Assembly (NCBI GenBank): GCA_946404585.1
Contig: CAMJEC010000001.1
Location: 1-42,399, forward strand
DNA length: 42,399 nucleotides
DNA from: an uncultured Caryophanales bacterium
GTDB taxonomy: Bacteria > Bacillota_I > Bacilli_A > RFN20 > CAG-826
Direction: 5' to 3'
In this document: piece by piece, positions 1 through 8,900 of the stretch
Numbering within the stretch: the stretch's first letter is position 1
How the letters are laid out: every line of letters starts with the position of its first letter
Notes under the pieces: generated by a model
Databases searched by the model: none
Seen by the model: only the letters and a program-made list of their open reading frames with translations
Told to the model about the DNA's origin: nothing
Position numbers and translations under genes: made by a program

Positions 1-2
1 GT

Positions 3-791
3 ATCGCTGGTCCTTCTTCTTCTGGTAAGACCACATTCGCTAATAGATTAAGAATTGAATTATTATCTAGAGGTATTAAACCAATCCGTATTTCTATGGA
101 TGACTACTATTTACCAAGAGGTCAAGCACCATTAGATGAAGATGGTAAACCAGATTTAGAAAGCGCTGATGCCTTAGATATCGAATTATTTAACCAAAAC
201 CTCGCGGACTTAGTCGCTGGTTTAGAAGTTGAATGCCCAAGATATGACTTTAAAGCAGGTTGCCGCGCTAAAGAAGGTAGAAAGTTAATCGTTCCACAAG
301 ATCAACCAATCATCATTGAAGGTATCCATGCCTTAAATGAAAGATTAACCGCTTCTATTCCTGCTCACCAAAAATTCAAAATCTTTATTGCCCCACAATC
401 ACAAGTCAATATCGATAACCATAACCCAATGAGTTTAACCGATTTAAGACTTCTTAGAAGAATTGTGCGTGACCACCAATTCAGAAACGCTTCCGCTATT
501 TCTACTTTAGAGATGTGGCCAAGTGTTCGTAAAGGTGAATTCAAATGGATTTATCCTTCTCAAGAAGGCGCTAACTATGTCTTCAATTCATTCTCTAGTT
601 ATGAACTTAGTGTGATGAAGAAATACGCCATGCCATTACTTGAAGAAATCGATACTGAAAGTGAATACTTCCCAGTGGCGGAAAGATTAATTCGTATGCT
701 TAAATTCTTCGATGACTTAAGTGATAAATGGGTACCATGTAATTCCATTATCCGTGAATTCATCGGTGGCTCTTGTTATCAAGACGAATAG
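3..791 (+). CDS. Uridine kinase-like nucleoside kinase (TGS-type), 3' part only
   Basis: P-loop kinase of the uridine kinase/phosphoribulokinase family, expected to phosphorylate a nucleoside in the cytoplasm. The frame is open from base 3, so the 5' end lies outside the window. The visible part begins with a Walker A loop (GPSSSGKTT) at about residues 3-11, then MDDYYLPRG, ECPRYDFKAG, IIIEGIHALN (Walker B-like strand) and a C-terminal half with NIDNHNP, LRLLRRIVRD and REFIGGSC. These blocks match the subfamily that carries an N-terminal TGS domain and is about 550 residues long, so roughly half of the protein is probably missing upstream. The substrate is not proven by sequence. A strong terminator follows directly, so it ends its transcription unit. 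Confidence 0.85.
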   Translation: MAGPSSSGKTTFANRLRIELLSRGIKPIRISMDDYYLPRGQAPLDEDGKPDLESADALDIELFNQNLADLVAGLEVECPRYDFKAGCRAKEGRKLIVPQDQPIIIEGIHALNERLTASIPAHQKFKIFIAPQSQVNIDNHNPMSLTDLRLLRRIVRDHQFRNASAISTLEMWPSVRKGEFKWIYPSQEGANYVFNSFSSYELSVMKKYAMPLLEEIDTESEYFPVAERLIRMLKFFDDLSDKWVPCNSIIREFIGGSCYQDE

Positions 792-810
792 AATAAATTA
801 CAAGTAATTT

Positions 811-836
811 AAAAGCTCCTTAATTGGAGCTTTTTT
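811..836. terminator. Rho-independent terminator, usable from both sides
   Basis: Nine-pair stem AAAAGCTCC / GGAGCTTTT (811-819 with 826-834), loop TTAATT, followed by a T run on the plus strand and preceded by an A run that gives U's on the minus strand. It ends the kinase transcript and also lies at the stop codon of the convergent gene. Confidence 0.9.
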
Positions 837-1953
837 GATTTCTATTTGTTTGGAATCTTTTAAACGTTTCCATTTCTCTTTTATGAATAATGACTAACTG
901 TGAATAATAGACTTTACGCATTTCTTCATATTGTTTCATTTGTACTTCACTCACACGTTTAGAGAAGAGTGAAACGAAGACTCTTTCTAAACGGAAGAAG
1001 CTTTCATAAAGACTTAACAAAGTCATGTAATAGAAATATTCTTTGTTGGAATAGATTAGTAAAGGCGTACTATGAATGATTTCACTAGATAATTCATATC
1101 TTTTGGAATACATTTCTAGACCTGCGAGTTTTTCTAAACCATCACGGAAATTGAGTTTGAAGTTAGGATCATCTTTATCAGCGATAAGATATAACCAACC
1201 ATATTCAATATATTTACGGATGTCTTTACTCTTAAGACCATATCCACGCATTTCTTCTTTCATTTCATAGAAGATTTTGTCTTGTTGTTCTTTATCAGGG
1301 ATAGTGTCATTAAACGCTAAACCGAAATTCATATGTCTTAAGTATTTATTGATGAGTGGCGCACCATATTTATCTAATAAGATAAGAGTGCATTCACATT
1401 CGTGAAGTGTTCTCCAAGAAGAGAAGGCTTCGGTTTCATAACCACTTAATAAATTCTCTAAGATACAACGCGATATCGTTAATGACTTCATAAGAAGGTC
1501 ACTAATAAGAGAAGATTGAGGATCATTTTTCTTATAGCCTTTAACAATATTAAGCATGAAGTTTAAATAAATATTTAAGGAAGAGGCTGGAGGAAGGAAA
1601 CGGTTACCAAGTTTCTTTTCGACATGGTTAAAAATGGATAAGGACAAGTATTTATCAGCGGCCACACTCGCCATAGAGGAAGGATATTCTTCGTTAGCTT
1701 TAAATCTAGCGAGTTCTGTTTCGTTAAGATGAGAGATTGAATAATAATACTCACCAACGCAATAAAGTAAGAGTTCAAATTGATTGATCTCTTTAACCTC
1801 TATTTGTACATTTTCTTGGTCCACTATTCCGATGAATTCGTTGGCCATTTCATAAACATCATAAATGTAATCAGGATCAAGTTCGACATTGACCTGAATA
1901 CCTTTTAGATAGTTAGTAACTTGCTCTTTACTCCAGATATTCTTAATTTCCAT
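820..1953 (-). CDS. DUF5677-like helical protein of unknown function
   Basis: A 377-residue, probably cytoplasmic all-helical protein without signal peptide or clear membrane segment. The central stretch around residues 160-195 (SRCILENLLSGYETEAFSSW, then LHECECTLILL) resembles the conserved helix pair of DUF5677 proteins, in which a polar R/E-containing helix is followed by a hydrophobic one. The assignment is by eye and tentative. It is the last gene of the long minus-strand operon, starting 9 bases after the glycerol kinase stop. DUF5677 proteins are often found in accessory or defence contexts, but nothing here supports that role; its neighbours are metabolic. Its stop codon lies inside the bidirectional terminator stem. 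Confidence 0.6.
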   Translation of the reverse strand: MEIKNIWSKEQVTNYLKGIQVNVELDPDYIYDVYEMANEFIGIVDQENVQIEVKEINQFELLLYCVGEYYYSISHLNETELARFKANEEYPSSMASVAADKYLSLSIFNHVEKKLGNRFLPPASSLNIYLNFMLNIVKGYKKNDPQSSLISDLLMKSLTISRCILENLLSGYETEAFSSWRTLHECECTLILLDKYGAPLINKYLRHMNFGLAFNDTIPDKEQQDKIFYEMKEEMRGYGLKSKDIRKYIEYGWLYLIADKDDPNFKLNFRDGLEKLAGLEMYSKRYELSSEIIHSTPLLIYSNKEYFYYMTLLSLYESFFRLERVFVSLFSKRVSEVQMKQYEEMRKVYYSQLVIIHKREMETFKRFQTNRNQKSSN

Positions 1954-1962
1954 TTTTAGTCC

Positions 1963-3432
1963 TTATTTAAACATTCTTGTGGCTTTAATAGCCGTTTTCC
2001 AGCCTTTATATAATTCTCTGATTTCTTTTTTACTCATTTGTGGTTCATAAATCGCTTGGTATTCATGAATCTTTTTAATACTTTCTAAGTTTGGATAGTA
2101 TCCACACTCTAGACCCGCCATATAGGCTGTGCCTAAAGCAGTTGTTTCTAAACACTTAGGAAGTTTAATTGTGGTATGTAAGATGTCGCTTTGGAACTGC
2201 ATGAGATATTTATTCTTAGTAGCCCCACCATCAACTTTAAGAACGCTGATTTTTTGTTCAGCATCTTTTTGCATGACTTCCATCACATCTTTACATTGAT
2301 AGGCGATAGCTTCTAAGCAGGCTCTGACAAATTGACTACGATTAGTGCCTCTTGTTAAACCAAAGACTGCGCCTCTAGCGTCGTCATCCCAGTATGGGGT
2401 TCCTAAACCAGTAAAAGCAGGGACAATATAAACACGTGAACGATGGCTCATTTGTGCAACCTTTTCACTATCACTAGCGTGTTCGATTAACTGCATTTCA
2501 TCTCTAATCCATTGGACAATCGCACCACCAATGAAGACAGAACCTTCTAAAGCATAGGTTACTTTGTTACCTATTTGCCAGGCAACTGTGGTTAATAAAC
2601 CTTTATTTGAGAAGACTGGTTTATCGCCAGTATTAACTAAAAGGAAGCAACCTGTACCATATGTATTTTTACTTTCACCACTTTCAAAACATGTTTGACC
2701 AAATAAAGCGGCTTGTTGGTCACCTAATACACCAGTGATATGCACATCACTCTTTAAGAAAGTCGCTTGACCATAGTCATAAGCACTTGGTCGAACTATT
2801 GGTAACATTGACATTGGGATATTAAACATTTGGCAAAGTTCTTCATCCCATTTCATATCATTGATATTAAATAATAATGTACGAGAGGCATTAGTGACAT
2901 CAGTCGCGTGAACTTTACCGCTTGTTAACTTATAAATAATCCATGAATCAATTGTGCCGAATAATAATTCACCAGACTCCGCGCGTTCTTGACCATTTTC
3001 AAGATGGTCTAAGATGAATCTCACTTTAGAAGCGGAGAAATATGGATTGATAATTAAGCCAGTCTTTTGATGGATGAGTTCTTTTTCTTTAGAAAACTTA
3101 TCGCAAATATCTGCGGATTGTCTGGACTGCCACACTATCGCATTATAGACTGGCATACCAGTTTTCTTTGACCACACTACTGTGGTTTCTCTTTGGTTAG
3201 TTAAACCAATAGTGGCGACATCATCGATGGTCATATTAGCTTTAATCAAGACTTCGTTAATGACATCCATGACTGAAACCCAGATGGCTAATGCATCTGC
3301 TTCGACCCAGCCAGAATGTGGGAATAAACAAGTTACTTCTCTTTGGGCAATTTGGATTGGTTTACCAGTATTATCAAAAAGAATTGCTCTTGAACTTGTT
3401 GTGCCTTGATCAATTGCTAAAATGTACTTCAT
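1963..3432 (-). CDS. glpK: Glycerol kinase
   Basis: Cytoplasmic FGGY-family kinase converting glycerol and ATP to sn-glycerol 3-phosphate. The protein is 489 residues, the usual family length, from the ATG at 3432; a frame extension up to 3471 is possible but would overlap pepP. The chosen start has the RBS AAGAGG at a good distance and gives MKYILAIDQGTTSSRAI. Visible motifs are the phosphate-1 loop DQGTTSSRAI, TNQRETTVVW, GDQQAALFGQ, NTYGTGCFLL and GGATKNKYLMQ (adenosine site). By eye the activation loop carrying the HPr-phosphorylated histidine of enterococcal GlpK (HFYG segment) is shortened and lacks that histidine. No glpF, glpO or glpD lies nearby. It starts 4 bases after the aminopeptidase gene. 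Confidence 0.97.
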   Translation of the reverse strand: MKYILAIDQGTTSSRAILFDNTGKPIQIAQREVTCLFPHSGWVEADALAIWVSVMDVINEVLIKANMTIDDVATIGLTNQRETTVVWSKKTGMPVYNAIVWQSRQSADICDKFSKEKELIHQKTGLIINPYFSASKVRFILDHLENGQERAESGELLFGTIDSWIIYKLTSGKVHATDVTNASRTLLFNINDMKWDEELCQMFNIPMSMLPIVRPSAYDYGQATFLKSDVHITGVLGDQQAALFGQTCFESGESKNTYGTGCFLLVNTGDKPVFSNKGLLTTVAWQIGNKVTYALEGSVFIGGAIVQWIRDEMQLIEHASDSEKVAQMSHRSRVYIVPAFTGLGTPYWDDDARGAVFGLTRGTNRSQFVRACLEAIAYQCKDVMEVMQKDAEQKISVLKVDGGATKNKYLMQFQSDILHTTIKLPKCLETTALGTAYMAGLECGYYPNLESIKKIHEYQAIYEPQMSKKEIRELYKGWKTAIKATRMFK

Positions 3433-3436
3433 CTTT

Positions 3437-4687
3437 TTAACCTCTTGTGGCCATGAGTCTTTCGACTTCATCCATTTCTTTAACGATGTTTTTACTTAAG
3501 ACGATGGAGCCGTTATCACTGACTAAAACATCATCTTCAATACGGACACCGACACCGTATTTAGCGAAATATAAACCTGGTTCAACAGTGATGACATTAC
3601 CATTTTGTAATGGCTTTTCTCTTAAAGAGATATCATGTGTATCTAAACCAAGGTGATGAGAAACATTATGGTAATAATAATTACGGATATCATCATTCAT
3701 ATCCATTAAACCAGAATTGATACATTGTTTCCTTAAGTATTCGGTAGCGAATTCTTGTAAGTCTTTAATAGTAAGACCTGGTTTAATCATTTGAATAACG
3801 GCTTTATTACAGTTTAACACAGCTTCATAGATTTTAGCTTGTACACCTTCAAATTTGCCATTCACTGGGAAAGTACGAGAAATATCCGCACTATAGCCGT
3901 TATGTTCATAACCTAAGTCAAATAGGATTAAATCATTTTCTCTAACAGTATCGTTTTGAGATGGGTAATGTAAACATGTCGCGTTTTTACCTGAAGCGAT
4001 AATTGTATCGAATGCTAAACCACTTCTATCGTGTAAACGACCATATAATTCAAAATAATCAGCAAGCTCATGTTCTTTCATACCCACTTTTAATTTGCTA
4101 ATCGCGTAAGCAATACCGTTATTGGTCTTTTCAATAGCCTTGACCATATTTTCAATTTCTTCTGAAGATTTGACCATTCTTAAATCTCTTAAGATTGGAT
4201 AGCTATCAACGATTTCTTTTTGATAATCAAGTTGTAACTTGACCATTAAATCATTCATAAACATCCCATCTTTAAGCTTTTGTTCTGGGGAAGTTAAATC
4301 TAAATATAAGCAATCAATTTCGCCATATTGTTGTTTAGTAATGGCTAAATTGAGCATAGTTTCTAAATTATCAGATGTATAAACGTTTTTAAGACCGCTT
4401 ATTAAGCTCGCGGCTTCTGGAGTTAAACGTTTACCAGTCCATTTTTCTTTAAGTTCGCTATATGGATCAATGAACAAATAGGCTTTTCTTTCGCCTAATG
4501 TTTTGATAAGCATAAGCGCACTGTGTTCTTGCTTAATACCTGTAAGGTAGAAGAAGTTTTTATTACAGACAAATGGTAAAGCTTCATCTTCACTAGCGAT
4601 TTTACTAACACCAGAAAAGAAAATAGCGACACTATTGTCTTTCATTTGATCAAAAAGTTTTTTACGACGTGTATCTAACTCTAACAT
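3437..4687 (-). CDS. Xaa-Pro aminopeptidase (M24 family)
   Basis: Metallopeptidase of the creatinase fold expected to remove N-terminal residues preceding proline in the cytoplasm. The 416-residue protein has an AMP_N-type N-terminal domain (about 1-130) and a catalytic domain (about 165-410). Metal ligands are visible: Asp in FDLGYEHNGYSADISRTF (two Asp), His in HHLGLDTHD, Glu in VEPGLYF and Glu in VRIEDD. The length fits PepP-type enzymes rather than the shorter methionine aminopeptidases. The start has a strong RBS (AAAGGAGAG). It is separated by 2 bases from mrp and 4 bases from glpK, so the three are co-translated. Creatinase-fold relatives with other substrates exist, but the AMP_N domain favours aminopeptidase P. 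Confidence 0.93.
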   Translation of the reverse strand: MLELDTRRKKLFDQMKDNSVAIFFSGVSKIASEDEALPFVCNKNFFYLTGIKQEHSALMLIKTLGERKAYLFIDPYSELKEKWTGKRLTPEAASLISGLKNVYTSDNLETMLNLAITKQQYGEIDCLYLDLTSPEQKLKDGMFMNDLMVKLQLDYQKEIVDSYPILRDLRMVKSSEEIENMVKAIEKTNNGIAYAISKLKVGMKEHELADYFELYGRLHDRSGLAFDTIIASGKNATCLHYPSQNDTVRENDLILFDLGYEHNGYSADISRTFPVNGKFEGVQAKIYEAVLNCNKAVIQMIKPGLTIKDLQEFATEYLRKQCINSGLMDMNDDIRNYYYHNVSHHLGLDTHDISLREKPLQNGNVITVEPGLYFAKYGVGVRIEDDVLVSDNGSIVLSKNIVKEMDEVERLMATRG

Positions 4688-4689
4688 AA

Positions 4690-5505
4690 TTACTCTCCTT
4701 TAATTGCATCAATAATGCTTTGCATTTCTGGAAGGGAAATCTTTTCAATTTCACCTTTATCCATTAAAGCGGTGTTATCACTATTAAGTGGTAATTTACC
4801 TAAAATATTGAATTTCATTTCTTTAGCGAATTCTTCTAAATGAGATTCACCAAATAATGGAATCTTTTCTTCACATTTTGGACAGACTAGATATGACATA
4901 TTCTCGACGACACCCAAAACATGGATGTTCATCATTTCCGCCATCTTGATGGCTTTAGTGACGATTAATGAGACTAAGTCTTGTGGAGATGTGACGATGA
5001 TTAAATCATCGATTGGAAGGCTTTGGAATGTGGTTAAAGCCACATCACCTGTGCCTGGAGGCATATCAATTAATAAAACATCTAATTCGCCCCACATCAC
5101 TTGTTCAAAGAACTGTTTAACAAGATTACCTAATAATGGTCCTCTCCAGATGATTGGTTCTTTTTCATCTTCTAAAAGAAGATTAGCACTCATCACTTCA
5201 ATACCACCTGCGGTTTTACATGGATAGATTAATCCATTTTCACCATAGGCTTTTTCCTTCACACCAAAGGCTTTAGGAATACTTGGACCAGTGATATCAG
5301 CGTCTAAGATACCAACCTTTAAGCCGTTTCTATTTAAATAAGCGGCGATAGATGAGGTGACAAATGATTTACCAACCCCACCTTTACCAGATAAAACACC
5401 AATGATTCTTTTGATGTTTGAAAATTCGTTTGGTTTGCTTTTAACAATACGTTCACCGCAGCCTTCAACGCTACAGTGTTCGCAGTTACCATCACAATTT
5501 GCCAT
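4690..5505 (-). CDS. mrp: Mrp/NBP35-family iron-sulfur carrier ATPase
   Basis: P-loop ATPase that carries or inserts Fe-S clusters into apoproteins in the cytoplasm. The 271-residue protein has the deviant Walker A loop GVLSGKGGVGKS (about residues 35-46), ADITGPSIPKAFG, LLIDMPPGTGD (switch/Walker B) and a C-terminal CPKC pair that bridges a cluster at the dimer interface in this family. The N-terminus MANCDGNCEHCSVEGCGERI is cysteine-rich like that of eukaryotic NBP35 and some anaerobe homologues, suggesting a second cluster site. It lacks the N-terminal MIP18/DUF59 domain of E. coli Mrp. The RBS is GAAAGG. It is embedded in the operon 7 bases after yigZ and 2 bases before the aminopeptidase gene. 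Confidence 0.93.
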   Translation of the reverse strand: MANCDGNCEHCSVEGCGERIVKSKPNEFSNIKRIIGVLSGKGGVGKSFVTSSIAAYLNRNGLKVGILDADITGPSIPKAFGVKEKAYGENGLIYPCKTAGGIEVMSANLLLEDEKEPIIWRGPLLGNLVKQFFEQVMWGELDVLLIDMPPGTGDVALTTFQSLPIDDLIIVTSPQDLVSLIVTKAIKMAEMMNIHVLGVVENMSYLVCPKCEEKIPLFGESHLEEFAKEMKFNILGKLPLNSDNTALMDKGEIEKISLPEMQSIIDAIKGE

Positions 5506-5512
5506 AATGCTG

Positions 5513-5899
5513 TTACCTTTCTAAAGCGATTAACTCGCTACTATTGATGACATCAACACCCGCTTGTAAGTAAGTTCTAAGTAATCTAGAAGCACCAAGA
5601 AGTGTGCCTCCAAAATACCTGACCACTAATAAGGCGACATTGTTAATGTCTTTTTTGTAAAGTAAATCTAATAATGGATGACCAGCGGTACCCTTAGGTT
5701 CCCCATCATCACAAGATTTACTTTTCATACCGACGCGATATGCATAGACGATATGACGCGCCTTTTTGTGTTCTTTTCGAAGAGCGGCCAAGATTGGCTT
5801 AAATTTCTCTTCGTTATCTAAGGGAAGTAAATAAGCAATGAATTTGCTTTTCATTACTTCGATTTGATTAATGTGTTGTTCCTTAACAGTGCTTGCCAT
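5513..5899 (-). CDS. YigZ/IMPACT family protein, N-terminal domain only
   Basis: A 128-residue protein of the UPF0029 (IMPACT N-terminal) fold. Conserved blocks are SKFIAYLLP, KARHIVYAYRVG, CDDGEPKGTAGHPLLDLL and NVALLVVRYFGGTLLGASRLLRTY, matching bacterial YigZ/YvyE. Bacterial members are normally about 200-215 residues with a DUF1949 ferredoxin-like domain after the UPF0029 domain; here the protein stops straight after the first domain. The biochemical role is not established; the eukaryotic relative IMPACT regulates Gcn2 signalling. Its ATG lies 2 bases after the giant gene's stop codon and no clear RBS is seen, which suggests translational coupling. Confidence 0.9.
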   Translation of the reverse strand: MASTVKEQHINQIEVMKSKFIAYLLPLDNEEKFKPILAALRKEHKKARHIVYAYRVGMKSKSCDDGEPKGTAGHPLLDLLYKKDINNVALLVVRYFGGTLLGASRLLRTYLQAGVDVINSSELIALER

Positions 5900-5901
5900 A
5901 A

Positions 5902-8900
5902 TTAAATTACGATTGTCGCTCCATCAAGGAAGTTAGCGATTCTTTCGCCATATTCTTTAAAGCAGAAAGTATTGCTATAAATGTTATTAGAAACGCTTGG
6001 ATCTTTGCTTGTTTCATCAACTGGAACAAATTGTTCACCAGCGTTAGTAATCGCAGGATTACGTAAAGCCTTTAGGTACTGATGCGCTTCAGTGAGATAT
6101 AAGGCTTGGGCCATATGGGCATTCTTACCTGGCTCTTCGCCCATCATTGCAAACTTAATTCTGATTTGTTCGCGGTTTGCTTGCATTGAGCTTGGTGTGG
6201 CGCCTGCGCCGATATAATCAAGAGCGTCAAGCATACCTTCTAAACCGTTTCTTTCGATGACATTGAGTTCACTATAATCATCTAATGTTAATGAAGAAGC
6301 ATCATCATTACCAAAGCTAAATGTCACATATTGATAAGTTGGCTTAGTATCAAGTTTAGTGTATTGATTTTCTAAGATGTTATTAAATAAGCCAGAGATA
6401 AATTCACTTGTAATAGCGGAACGCTTATAGAGGCTTGGATCAGTTTCATTAGTGGCGTTATAAGCGCTTTCAACGATACCTAAGATTAAGCCTTTCTTAG
6501 ACTTAATTGTGTTAACGTTGTTATCGTTAAATGTTGAAGCATTGATTTGACCATCCGTTAAGTCCACGAGTGTCTTTAAGCCTTTGGCTTCGATTTGATA
6601 AGTGATATCGTTTTCACTATCAAAATAGTTTTCCATATGGACGATTGTTGATAAGGTGGAAATCTTATCTAAGGCTGATTTAGCAGGTGTTAATTTATCA
6701 GCATCTCTAGCAATATAAGCGGATAAATCAGTACCTAAGGAGTTATAAAGCATAATACCTTGAGCGGAGACGTTATGACCTTCAACAACGTTATACTGTT
6801 TATAAGTACCACTTTGTGAAGTGTTAAAAATATGTGACTTATAAATAAATTTCAATAAGCCAGTGACCTTAGCTTCGCCATCGGTGCCTTTAGCAAAGTC
6901 AGTCATATTATTCATATTTGTGTGATATGTTTCAGTACCTTCGTTATAAAGGATATTCATCACTTGATAGATGTTATCGATTTCACTGCCTTCTGGGGAT
7001 GTAGCGGTAGCCCCACCATAAACGGCTTGACCCAAACGATAATAGGCATAGTTAACATCGTTATAAGAAGTTAAGGTACCTAAGTTAATAGAAGCAAAAC
7101 CATCTTTGATGAATTTTGGTAAAGCATCCGCAAGGATATCGGAACTATTAACTGCGGTTAAGATATTCTTGATTTGTGTTGGTGATAATTTATCAAGTTC
7201 AAAACTAGAGACATCTAAAGATGAACCTGTGCCCATATCCGCAGCGGTATTAGCAAGATTCATAATGGAATCAATTTCTTGATACCAGGCTGAGCCTTGT
7301 GCTGTGTGATAGACATTAGAGGAAATGCCTGTATCATCCGCTTTAGTGATTTCTTTAATACGAGCGGTTAACTTATTAGAGGCACTACCATAGGTAGATA
7401 CATCTAATTCATAAGAGTTATCATAAGCAAAGTCATCTAATTTAACGAATGAACAAATCTTACTCACTAATTCTTCAAATAAGGTATAACCATTATCAAA
7501 TTTATTGGTGTAGTAAGAAGCACCATCAATATTTCTAGCAGGAGTATGGAATAAGTTAGAATCATGCATATCATAGAGCACACTCTTTAAGGCACCACCA
7601 GTACCAGTTAAGGTCTTTAAGACTGTTGGATCAGACATTTCTTTACCATTAAGTTGATTATTGAATTCTTGATAATCAGTTAATAAGGAAATGATGCTAG
7701 AGATATCGGTTGATAAGTATCTAGCGCTATAGTCCACACTGCTTCTCTTGACAGTATCATTAAAGTAATAATGATAGAATGGGTCCACTCTATTAAATTC
7801 AACAGATTGACCACCATTAGTGATATTTAACTGATTGTTTTCCACGAAGATGTTATAGATGGAGTTAGGCAAGCAGTCATATAGTAAACTGGAACTATTA
7901 AGTCTATTGAATAATGTTTCAATAATATCGATATTATCGTTATTGTTCATATCCGCTTGGTTAATGGCGGTTGTGGCGTTACCGTCCTTATCTTTTAAGG
8001 AATATAAGGAATCAACACAGTCCATGAGAGTATTAATTTCATTAACTTGTTTATTTCTTTGTTCGTTAAAGTTATAAGCACCATCATTAATTTGCTTATC
8101 AGTTAAGAAGGTGGATGTGACAAGATATTCAATCTTACCTTCCTTAGTTGTGTAATTTGTGGCGTTCGCGTCTTTAGGGGATTTTTCACCTAAATAGATG
8201 ACATCCTTCACACTACTTTGTGAAAGCATGGAATTAAATAAACCTTGGAAGGTAGTTAAACTATTAACTTTACCTGAGCCAGAACGATGGAAGACATAAG
8301 AACTGTTGAAGTCAATAATGGCCTCTTTCATCTTATTTAAGAAGTCACCTTGATTCATCTTAGAATAATCAAAGTCACTACCGTTGATAACACCATTAGC
8401 TTTGGCTTCATCAAGAACACGGTAGAAGCCCATTAATTTATCAATTTCTGCTTGTCTATTAGGACGACCGTTAGTGAAGTCCATAATTGGACATTCCCCA
8501 TCGACGATATAAATGTTATAAGAGGATGCAGTGTTAAAAGCACTATAACCTGTTAATAAGTTTTCATCAGCGATACGGTAGAAGTTATATAAACAAATAC
8601 GTAAGGAACTTGTTTCATTAATTGATGTTAATAAACCATCAAGTACAGGAATTGGTAATTTATTTAAAGGAATTTGTGTACCAGCATCTGGACCAGAGCT
8701 TCTCTTTTCCATAACGCGTAATGCATAGCATAAGAATTTACAGACACGAGAGATTTCATCTACTTCAAAGACATCATTATAATCGGCGATGAAATCATCA
8801 CTCGCAAAATAAGCATTCCAATCATTAGCAGCATAAGAACCAGTTAAGTCCGCTTCATGAGCGGTTAAGAAGGCCGCTTGTTTAGCTATGAAGTTAGTGT

